Notes under the pieces: model-generated | The model's database searches: none | Told to the model about the DNA's origin: nothing | Seen by the model: the letters and a program-made list of their open reading frames with translations, nothing else | Assembly: GCA_964019135.1 (NCBI GenBank) | Contig: OZ025257.1 | Location: 12,365,971 to 12,429,970, forward strand | Length of the DNA stretch: 64,000 bases | Direction: 5' to 3' | Origin: Arenicola marina | Lineage: Eukaryota > Annelida > Polychaeta > Arenicolidae | Position numbers and translations under genes: made by a program | In this document: positions 13,101-25,100 of the stretch, one piece after another | Layout of the letters: the number at the start of each line of letters is the position of its first letter | How positions within the stretch are numbered: the stretch's first letter is position 1

Positions 13101-16100
13101 CCCTTCCCCACCCTCGGTGTCGATGTCTACGCCCCCCCACCCCCGCCCTTCCCCACATCACCCCCGTTAGTACCCACCCTCGGTGTCGAGGTCGACGGCC
13201 AGGTTCTGGAAGATGTCCATGTGGGAGGAGTGTGCGATGGTGGCCATGCTGGGGGTGTGGCCCTTGCTGTGGATGAAGCTGATGGCCTGGGTGCCCACGT
13301 ACAGCACCAGCGCGTTGATCAGCGGGATGTTGTACCGCATGCCCGGCTCGCTCGAAACCTGGCGGGGGGAGGCAAACACAACAGCCGCCGTCACACATAG
13401 ACCGATGGAGGGATGGATGGATGGATGGAGGAGTATGCGAAACATTTCCCAATGACGATGGGAATTACAAACACATCTTAGTTATTAATTGCATGATACA
13501 TACTAGGTTAATTTATTTGCAAAGGTAAACTGGGCATAGCTGTAAATTAGGCTTTACACCGAATATCCTGTAACAGGGAATCTGCCCCGTGCGTTCTACC
13601 CCCCCCCCCCACCCCCCAACTACCCCCGTCGTGCCACGCACCTGTAGTTTGCTCCTCAGCTCCGAGAGGAAGGTGACCGGGGAACGGGTCTTCAGGTAGG
13701 AATCCAGGTCCTGCAAGTCACAACAACAACATTCAACATTCGACAAAACAGAAATGTATTATGGTCCCACTGCCTTGGAAGTACGGAGTAAGGATACATG
13801 TATACATACAGTAACTTATGACTTCATCATCACAAATATTTAAATGATATAATAATACTAGTGTCAGTGGCAATATTCTCAAAAACAAGAGTTGCCCTCT
13901 TGGCCATACGATGGACCCGCAACGAACGAGAACTTTTCCACCCACATAAAGTACAGGACAATTTTAAATTCAAAGCTATTTCTTTGTACTCCTAACACCG
14001 AATGCAGAAACAATGATTCGAATATTATTACGGATACGCGATATGGCCTTGACCTCTGTAGGTCATATCGCGACAATGTGAGGGGTCAAAGCAGAGAGGA
14101 GCCGTGCCTCCGGAAGTTACAACTCTTTGCGAAGCGAAATAACGTGGGAACTCTATCCTGCACCAATAGACATTTGCGCAAGTGGGACTCGAACCACGCA
14201 CCGGCCGCTTAGGGCCGGCCTATCGGAAGAGCACACGCGAGAGAGTACACAGTACCTAACTGACTGACTGACCTTCTTGAAGGCGACCGGCTGGATCATC
14301 TTGGCGAAGTTGGTCATGATCCTGGGCGTGTGCGAGATCTCCGGGAGCACGTCCACCTTCAGGTTGGGCGTGAAGGGGTCCGGCAGCCGCATGTTGCGGG
14401 GATACGTGCTCAGGATCAGGTTCCTCATCTGGATGCAGTTGGGCGGGATGACGTCACAGAAGGCGTAGTAGTAGTCGCACAGGAACTCCGGGAAGTCGTG
14501 CAGCAGCACCAGCAGCACGCGCAGCGTCCCCTGGCGGAGGTCAAACAGAGGTCAGATCGGTGACGTCATACATAGAAAAACACACTCCAGCGGCACGCCC
14601 AGCGTTCCATGGTGGAGGTCAAACAGAGGTCAGATCGGTGACGTTATACATAGAAAAACACACTCCAGCGGCACGCCTAGCGTTCCATGGTGGAGGTCAA
14701 ACAGAGGTCAGATAGGTGACGTCATACATAAAAAACTATGTAACAGCACGTGCAGCGTGCCTCGATTGAGGTCAGAGGTCACAGTGACGTTATACATAAA
14801 GAGATCAAACAGAGGTCAGTCCAGTAACATAAGGCCTAAACAGGCGCGTTCAACAATATTTTCCTCGCCCGCGTGAGCAGATCAGCTTCTCAGTTTGCCA
14901 CGCCGCCACCGCAATATATATGTACATATGAATATGAAGTAGATATATTAATCCATTCGGCGAGAGCTGCCGCGTGAGATGCCCACCTTGTAGAGGAGCT
15001 GCGTGGGCTTGGTGAGCTCGGCGTTCCTCAGGAAAGGAGCCAGGAACTTGAAGAGGTCGATGAGGAGCTGGGCATACATGTTCCACCCCTGAGGGTTAGA
15101 AACAGTCTGCATCACTCGATTGTACAGAATCTTCAGCAACCGGTCGGCCATACATACATAGAAACAGATATATATTGCATAGATACAGACCAGGCATGGG
15201 CACAGTAGACAATTGGAGTTACGCTAATGAAATGCTACAATAGTTTATCACCTGCGGGAGGATGGGGAAGGGGTATCGAAGCTTAGCTCGAGTGAGATAC
15301 GCTAACGTACATGATCATATTTCTGGGGACAATAAATCATTTGTAAAAGAAATACGCCCAGTATAGATCGGCTAGACCGGGGTCTTGAACATAGTGAACG
15401 TGGCGTTCCAATGGAGAACAAAACTAAAAGGCAAGACATGCGTCTCAATGGATAGGTCACCGGCAATCGTGTCGTGGTTTTTCTTTTATTTGTATCGGTT
15501 AGGGCGGAGGGGGGGGGGGTGTAAGCATTTCCATATAAAGGAACACAGACAACGTATGCGTGGTTATGAGACTCTCCGACCCGAGAACGTAACTGTCCCA
15601 CCGTAGGTCTGAGAGCCCAGTGCCTTACCGGCTGAGCTGGGGAGGCCTGTCCTGACCTGGGGCCGCTGGTAGGTTCTGTCCAAGGACTACTCACCCTCTG
15701 CTGAGGGGTGATGGCCAGCATGCGGCCAATAAACACCCGATGGGAGACCAGCTCCAGCCAGGCGTACGAGAAGCCAGGGGCCTTGGCCGGCCGCAAGATG
15801 TGGAACGTGTTGCTGCAATGAAAAATCAACCCAAAATCAACCCAAAGTCAATAAATACTTAATCAAAAATCAATCAAGACTGGTTCAACAGTTGATGTTT
15901 TCTGCCAATTTCTGAACAGAACTGAAAAATTGTGCCGATACAGGCCACCAAGTACATATACCAGGGTATTGATGACGTTGGCTTGACCTATACATAAGGA
16001 ATAAAAGACAAAAAGTAAGATAAAATTAAACTTGAATAGATAATACAATAATCAACGATAACTCCAGCCTGGGCCACTCTCACGATCCAGGTAAACACAA

Positions 16101-19100
16101 TACAGGTTTACTGACCAGAATGCGGTAAGGACTTGGTAGTTTTTACTGACCAGAATGCGGTAAGAACTTGGTAGTTTTTACTGACCAGAAGCGGGTAAGG
16201 ACTTGGTAGTTTTTACTGACCAGAAGGCGGTAAGGACTTGGTAGTTTTTACTGACCAGAAGCCGGTAAGGACTTGGTAGTTTTTACTGACCAGAAGGCGG
16301 TAAGGACTTGGTAGTTTTTACTGACCAGAATGCGGTAAGGACTTGGTAGTGTTTACTGACAAGAATGCGGTAAGGACTTGGTAGTGTTTACTGACCAGAA
16401 TGCGGTAAGAATTTGGTAGTGTTTACTGACCAGAATGCGGTAAGGACTTGGTAGTGTTTACTGACCAGAAGGCGGTAAGGACTTGGTAGTTTTTACTGAC
16501 CAGAATGCGGTAAGAACTTGGTAGTTTTTACTGACCAGAAGGCGGTAAGGACTTGGTAGTTATTACTGACCAGAAGATGGTAAGGACTTGGTAGTTTTTA
16601 CTGACGAGAAGGCGGTAAAGACTTGGTAGTTTTTACTGACCAGAAGGCGGTAAGGACTTGGTAGTTTTTACTGACCAGAATGCGGTAAGGACTTGGTAGT
16701 GTTTACTGACAAGAATGCGGTAAGGACTTGGTAGTGTTTACTGACCAGAATGCGGTAAGAACTTGGTAGTGTTTACTGACCAGAATGCGGTAAGGACTTG
16801 GTAGTGTTTACTGACCAGAATGCGGTAAGAACTTGGTAGTTTTTACTGACCAGAAGGCGGTAAGGACTTGGTAGTTATTACCTACCAGAAGACGGTAAGG
16901 ACTTGGTAGTTTTTAATGACGAGAAGGCGGTAAGGACTTGGTAGTTTTTACTGACCAGAAGGCGGTAAGGACTTGGTAGTGTTTACTGACCAGAATGCGG
17001 TAAGAACTTGGTAGTTTTTACTGACCAGAAGGCGGTAAGGATTTGGTAGTTATTACCTACCAGAAGACGGTAAGGACTTGGTAGTTTTTACTGACGAGAA
17101 GGCGGTAAGGACTTGGTAGTTTTTACTGACCAGAAGGCGGTAAGGACTTGGTAGTTTTTACTGACCAGAAGGCGGTAAGGACTTGGTAGTTTTTACTGAC
17201 CAGAAGGCGGTAAGGACTTGGTAGTTGATGCTCTCCAGGATGTGTTCCGGGGCATTGAGCTCGATGAAGAGCATGATGAAGATGCGGTGGTAGGGCAGCT
17301 GTTGGAACTCGGTGTGCCGCACCTCGTGGTCCTGAAGCAGCACGCCAGCCACGATACCAAGCACCTGCGGGGAGAGTCAGTGCAGAGACAATAACCCTCT
17401 ACACAGAGACCAAGCACACGCGGGGAGAGTCAGTGCAGAGAGATTAACCCTCTACACAGAGATCAAGCACCTGCGGGGAGAGTCAGTGCAGAGAGATTAA
17501 CCCTCTACACAGAGATCAAGCACACGCGGGGAGAGTCAGTGCAGAGACATTAACCCTCTACACAGAGATCAAGCACACGCGGGGAGAGTCAGTGCAGAGA
17601 CATTAACCCTGTACACAGAGATCAAGCACACGCGGGGAGAGTCAGTGCAGAGACATTAACCCTCTACACAGAGATCAAGCACACGCGGGGAGAGTCAGTG
17701 CAGAGACATTAACCCTCTACACAGAGATCAAGCACCTGCGGGGAGAGTCAGTGCAGAGACAATAACCCTCTACACAGAGATCAAGCACACGCGGGGAGAG
17801 TCAGTGCAGAGACATTAACCCTCTACACAGAGATCAAGCACACGCGGGGAGAGTCAGTGCAGAGACATTAACCCTCTACACAGAGATCAAGCACCTGCGG
17901 GGAGAGTCAGTGCAGAGACAATAACCCTCTACACAGAGATCAAGCACACGCGGGGAGAGTCAGTGCAGAGACATTAACCCTCTACACAGAGATCAAGCAC
18001 ACGCGGGGAGAGTCAGTGCAGAGACATTAACCCTCTACACAGAGATCAAGCACACGCGGGGAGAGTCAGTGCAGAGACATTAACCCTCTACACAGAGATC
18101 AAGCACCTGCGGGGAGAGTCAGTGCAGAGACAATAACCCTCTACACAGAGATCAAGCACACGCGGGGAGAGTCAGTGCAGAGACATTAACCCTCTACACA
18201 GAGATCAAGCACACGCGGGGAGAGTCAGTGCAGAGACATTAACCCTCTACACAGAGATCAAGCACACGCGGGGAGAGTCAGTGCAGAGACATTAACCCTC
18301 TACACAGAGATCAAGCACACGCGGGGAGAGTCAGTGCAGAGACATTAACCCTCTACACAGAGATCAAGCACACGCGGGGAGAGTCAGTGCAGAGACATTA
18401 ACCCTCTACACAGAGATCAAGCACCTGCGGGGAGAGTCAGTGCAGAGACATTAACCCTCTACACAGAGACCAAGCACACGCGGGGAGAGTCAGCGTATAC
18501 AGGCATTGAACAAACATATAGAGACATTAAACCTTTAAACAGATACCAAACACCTGCGGAGAGGGGTCAATAGAGGCGACTGGCCTACCTTGTTGTGGAG
18601 GGAAAAGGGATCTCCATTCAGCACGAGAGACGGCTGGCCAGGCCTACCTTGTTGAGGAGGTTGATCTTAGTGACGGTGTTAGTCGTGTCCCCGGAGTGCT
18701 TGACGAGCAGGGCGATGAGCCTGACGAAGGCGTCCAGCGTGTGGAAGCACTTGGTGCGGATGATGGTCGGGCTGTGGCTCTGGTCAGCCAGCGCCCGGTA
18801 ACACAGGTCAACGCACATCTCCGTGCACAGCCGGAAGAACCGCGTGATCAGGTCGTCGCTCTTCAGGATACCCTGCTGGTGCATCTGGAGACACGGATGG
18901 GGGGAGTGAGAGGGATATACAGAGGTTAACTCTTCAGGATACCCTGCTGGTGCATCTGGAGACACGGACGAGGGGAGTGAGAGGGATATACAGTGGTTAA
19001 CTCTTCAGGATACCCTGCTGGTGCATCTGGAGACACGGACGTGGGGAGTGAGAGGGATATACAGTGGTTAACTCTTCAGGATACCCTGCTGGTGCATCTG

Positions 19101-22100
19101 GAGACACGGACGTGGGGAGTGAGAGGGATATACAGTGGTTAACTCTTCAGGATACCCTGCTGGTGCATCTGGAGACACGGACGGGAGTGAGAGGGATATA
19201 CAGTGGTTACCTCTTCAGGATACCCTGCTGGTGCATCTGGAGACACGGACGAGGAGAGTGAGAGGGATTTACAGTGGTTAACTCTTCAGGATACCATGCT
19301 GGTGCATCTGGAGACACGGACGGGAGGAGTGAGAGGGATATACAGCGGTTAACGATGGCGTGAAAGGCCTTGCTGCTCTCTCGGCCGGCGGCCGGGGAGT
19401 GGTACAGCGTGATCCACAGGTCTGCCCCTACCTGTGACACGGGTCTGCCCCTACCTGTGACACGGGTCTGCCCCTACCTGTGACACGGGTCTGCCCCTAC
19501 CTGTGACACGGGTCTGCCCCTCCCTGTGACACAGGTCTGCCCCTACCTGTGATACGGTCTGTCCCTACCTGTGACACAGGTCTGCCCCTACCTGTGACAC
19601 AGGTCTGCCCCTACCTGTGACACGGGTCTGCCCCTACCTGTGACGTGAGTCTGCCCGTACCTGTGACACGGGTCCACCCCTACCTGTGACACGGGCCTGT
19701 GACACGGGTCCACCCCTACCTGTGACACGGGCCTGCCCCGACCTGTGACACGGGTCTACCCCTACCTGTGACACAGGTCTGCCCCTACTTGTGACACAGG
19801 TCTGCCCCTACCTGTGACACAGGTCTGCCCCTACCTGTGACACAGGTCTGCCCCTACCTGCGACACGGGTCTACCCCTACCTGCGACACGGGTCTGCCCC
19901 TACCTGTGACACGGGTCTGCCCCTACCTGTGACACGGGTCTGCCCCTACCTGTGACACGGGTCTACCCCTACCTGTGACACGGGTCTACCCCTACCTGTG
20001 ACACAGGTCTGCCCCTACCTGTGACACGGGTCTACGCCTACATGTGACACAGGTCTGCCCCTACCTGTGACACGGATCTGCCCCTACCTGTGACACAGGT
20101 CTGCCCCTACCTGTGACACGGGTCTGCCCCTACCTGTGACACGGGTCTACCCCTACCTGTGACACAGGTCTGCCCCTACCTGTGACACGGGTCTACCCCT
20201 ACCTGTGACACAGGTCTGCCCATACCTGTGACACGGGTCTGCCCCTACCTGTGACACGGGTCTGCCCCTACCTGTGACATGAGTCTGCCCGTACCTGTGA
20301 CACGGGTCCACCCCTACCTGTGACACGGGCCTGTGACACGGGTCCACCCCTACCTGTGACACGGGCCTGCCCCGACCTGTGACACGGGTCTACCCCTACC
20401 TGCGACACGGGTCTGCCCCTACCTGTGACACGGGTCTGCCCCTACCTGTGACACGGGTCTGCCCCTACCTGCGACACGGGTCTACCCCTACTTGTGACAC
20501 AGGTCTGCCCCTACCTGCGACACGGGTCTACCCCTACCTGTGACAGGGGTCTGCCCCTACCTGCGACACGGGTCTGCCCCTACCTGCGACACGCTCTGCC
20601 CCTACCTGTGACACGGGTCTGCCCCTACCTGCGACACGGCTCTACCCCTACCTGTGACACGGGTCTGCCTTTACCTGCGACACTGGTCTGGCACCCCCTG
20701 ACACGGGTCTGCCCCTACCTGTGACAACTGACACGGGTCTGCGCCTACCTGTGACACGATGGCGTGGAAGGCCTTGCTGCTGTCTCGGCCGGCGGCCGGG
20801 GAGTGGTACAGCGTGACCCACTCCCGCAGCAGGAACTCCGTCTTCTCGTGGAGTCCCGGTGGGTCGTCAAACTCGCGGGCCTGGGTGATGCCCGACTGCA
20901 TCATGGAGGTGGGTCCCCCGGGAGCCCGGTCCAGGAGACCCCCATCGTTTTGGGTCCGGATCGTGTCAATCAGGGCCGTCAGTCTGGATCAGGGGCGGAG
21001 ACACACACAGGGATATGATCATTGTAGTTATAATTATTATAGTCTATAATATTATTATAGACCAGGGGTATAATCCTTGTAGTTATAATTATTATAGTCT
21101 ATAATATTATTATAGACCAGGGGTATAATCCTTGTAGTTATAATTATTATAGTCTATAATATTATTATAGATCAGAGGTATAATCCTTGTAGTTAATTGG
21201 TTAAGAATCCAGATCTACTATAGCCATACAGATCTACTCCATTGATCCCAATATACTTCAGTCTAACCTGGATCTATAGCAGTCAAAGGGGGGTAGGGGG
21301 CCCGGGCAGGGGGGGCACGGGGCCCGAGCAGGGGGGCAGGGGGTCCGGACAGGGGGTTAGGGAGCTTGGGCAGGGGGGGAGGGGGCTTGGGGGCCCGGGC
21401 AAGGGGGTAGGGGGTAGAGGGCAGGGGGACAGGGGGGCAGGGGGGGCAGGGGGCATGGGGCAGGGCAGGGGGCAGGGGGGGCAGGGGGACAGGGGGACAG
21501 GGGGGGAAGGGGGGCAGGGGGGCAGGGGGCTCTCCAGACACCCATCACTCACCCCTCTGGCGCCTGTCGGGAGTGCGCGGCGATCCGGGAGAGCGTTTCG
21601 ATCGTGTGGTAGTAGTCAGACTGAAGATACAATACAACAATATAGTCGGATACTATTTCTCACGTGGTTGAGAAGACAAAATGGCGTAAATGTCGCGTTT
21701 TTAACGCTGAAATAGTCCGTAATCTTCGAAAACTTTGATAGTAATCAGCGCCACTTGTTTGATATTGTGATATTGACCCTATATCTTCAATTTCAGATTG
21801 ACTGATATGTAGTTCTTGTCACCTTGACAACCATATAACACGGGCCGTCAATCATTTATTGCTGTTTTTGTCAGACGCAACGTTGTCACTTTCTGGTAGT
21901 TCTCTGAACTGACTATTCACAAGTGCAACAGGGGTTTGTCGAATATTCCACTTATTATGGAATATTAACATAAAGTATTGGCATGTAATATGAGAAGTGT
22001 GACCTCGGCGTCTGACCTCGGGGTCTGACCGTGACCTCTAAACTTTACCCTAACCTCCGGGCGTGAACCACGGAACGTTATGACCTTGACATCGCTTACC

Positions 22101-25100
22101 TCAACCTTGACCCCCTTGATCTTCAGGAGGTTCTGGAGACCCACCTCGTTGGTGCTGTTGCCGGCCTTATCGTCGACGCAGAAGCGCTGGACGAGCTGCA
22201 TGGCGAAGGCGACCACGCCGTAGTTGAGTCCGTTCTCCATGGCCTGGGCCACGTGCTGGTCGTACTGCACCATGGTAACCAGGCCGGAGCGGATCAGGCA
22301 GTCCACCGCCTCCACGTTATACTTGAACTCCTCGCGGCACTCCACCAGACACCTGTCCACGGGGGGGGGGGGGGGGGAGGGGTTAGAGGTTAGGTTGATT
22401 GTATATGGAGGACGCTATTAATTAACCACTTTTGGTCATATCGCGTCAATGGGAGAAGGGAGGAAGAGTGGAGCCATGTCCCCGGAGTAACGCCCTACAA
22501 TTTGCGAATAAGGACATGGGATCTTTACCCTGCGACCACACAGACCTGGCCAGAGCGGGCCTCGAACAATCGACCCACGTGCCGTTAGGCTCTCAGGTTG
22601 CCAGAGCACTCAATGCGAGCGCTCTAGCCCACTGAGTATCGAGCGGGCCCCGTTAGAGGTTAGGGATTTACTTGTGTATTGGACAGGAGCAGATATATAG
22701 TGCAGATATTATGGTAAATTGCGGCGAATTCCGGAGCCACTGTCAGTGTGTACTCTATAGGTCTATGATGATCGTCACTGTTGTCGAGGTATCCATAGGA
22801 CATTAACAAAGAAGGGGGGGAGGGGGAGGCAAAACGGACTACTGAGTACTGACCTGGTGACCTGCTTGTTGGTCCACTGCGGGCCGTATGCCCGCTGATC
22901 CTGAAGCCCTTTCAGCACCAGGAGGTGGCAGTCGCGGAAGCGGAGCAGCAGGTCCTCCTTGGCGGACAGCAGGCTGAGGCCCTCCAGAAGGCCCTCCACG
23001 GCCTTCTGGATCAGCGCCACGGCGGCCACGATCTCGCGAGAGTTGCGCGCCAGGACGATGGCCTCGAGCAGGGCCTGCAGTGCCGCCACCTGGGGGCTGC
23101 CCGGGGGCGCCAGGATGGTGTGCAGGTGCTGCTCGATCTCCCGGACGATCTGGTCGTAGATCTGCGTCATCTCGTCCGTCGCCGCGTTCTGGCAGGCGGC
23201 AAATAGAGCGGGTGGTTTAGGCCACTTTTGTGTGCACATGAATCAAGGAATAAAATGGAGAAATAGGGAAAAAGCTCTCGGGACAATGATATGGTGTTTG
23301 CATCAAATGCTTTATTGGTTCGCTATAAGCAGTTAATGGTTTGATTGGTTATAGCATACTTATATGTCATTCCAATCAATTGACCTGACTGGTTACTCAG
23401 CCAATCCGGTTAAACAAACAATTGATTTGTTGATTGGACAAAGCGAGGGTACAAAAGTCCGGTAGGGTGGGGTCTCTACGGGCGGACTTACCTGGTTTGG
23501 TCGGACCATGTAGGGGACACTCTGACTGGACTCCTGGGCTGTGGACAGGAACCCCGGCGTGCTCCGGGCGAACTCCTCGTACACAGCGATCTGCTGGTGG
23601 GTCACCCCGCCAACCTGAAGCGACATTTACACAGCCTATAGATAACACAGCGGCACACAGCCTATAGATAACACAGGGGCACACAGCCTATAGATAACAC
23701 AGGAGCACACAGCCTATAGATTACACAGGGGCACACAGCCTATAGATAACACAGGGGCACACAGCCTATAGATAACACAGGGGCACACAGCCTATAGTTA
23801 ACACAGGGGCAAACAGGTTCAAAACTACTTGATAGTGAACTTAATCAACTTATGTTAGTCCAGTGTTTTTGTGAACTTTGTAAGGAATTTCTACAGCATA
23901 TTCCTTTATAACCGCAGGAACTCTTGCACAAGAGGAATGCCACATGTTCCCAAATTTGTGTAAGGAGTTTCTACAACATTTTCCTTTGTAACCTCAGGAA
24001 CTCTTGCCCTAGAGGAATGCCACATTACCAAAATTTGGCGAATGGTCTGCTGACAGACAAACAACAAATGCCGTGACTGGCACACAACAGCCGTGACTGG
24101 CACACAACAGCCGTGACTGGCCCACAACAGCCGTGGCTGGCACACAACAGCCGTGACTGGCCAGGAGGTGTCCGTCCGGGCTGGTCAGCAGGTGCGCGGC
24201 GCGGTGGTCGGTCTCACCTTGAGTCGGATCTGTTCGGGCATCCTCTCGGCCTGGTAGGTGAGCACGACGGGGTCGCAGTACCGCCGGCCCTCGTTACGGG
24301 CGTGCTTGCGCAACTCGTACTCCTGTAACACAGTCAAGTCGTACCTCTATCAACACGTGGGCTTAGTGGTAGCACAAAGCAAAAGAGGATAGGATGTTCA
24401 ACCGAAACAGGGGAAAAGCTGAAGACATTTCTTTCACAATTCGTTCCAAAACAACACCTAATTTTCATCAGTATCACGTTTCTGTTAATATCTAGTATAT
24501 TCGCTGATACACATCATCCAGGGCGGGCATTTTGATCTTAAAATGTTTTGGGTCCTGTCACGGATTATGCGTTTATGATGCTTTACAGAGCAAATTGAAG
24601 CACCAACATGTCATTTCATCGCAATACAGACTGTTACTACATTAAACTTGTGTATCTAGTGCGGCCTTCATTTCATCACAATTCGCCTTCATTTCATCAC
24701 AATTCGGACAAGGCAATCGTATCGCGAGCTCTGACCTAGTAAATTAAAAAGAACATTGAAGTGAAAATTGTTGCATGAAGAGCTTTACACTAGACGATTG
24801 TGGCGACGTACCGTAGACAGGCGCTTGTCCATCTCGGGAATGGCTTTCTCGACGGCAGTCTTCTGGATGAAGGCGCAGGCCAGCTCCATGTTGTCCTGGG
24901 CGATCACCTGGGCAACCGCCTCCATCATCTCCTTCTGCTGCGGCGTGGCGCCCTGCGAGTCAAATTTTTTTTCTTCCTAATATGATTAAAATGGGGGAGT
25001 TCTTAACTAAGGCAAAACAAATCTTACGTTTGTTTCTAATTCACCATTTACGATTGCGATCAACAAGGAACGTGGCGAGGGATGGAGATCAGTAAAGGCA

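Noticed and set aside
12526-13452. Pro-rich plus-strand open frames of up to 252 residues
   Set aside because: They follow the C-rich ~65-bp array and the antisense of exon 43; no family features.
17351-18500. Regular 53-bp repeats resembling a CRISPR array
   Set aside because: Units are directly tandem with no variable spacers and include a host splice site, in an intron of an animal gene.
22555-22655. tRNA gene on the minus strand
   Set aside because: A and B boxes are present, but no acceptor stem closes and the same head recurs with a common non-tRNA body, so it is a SINE.
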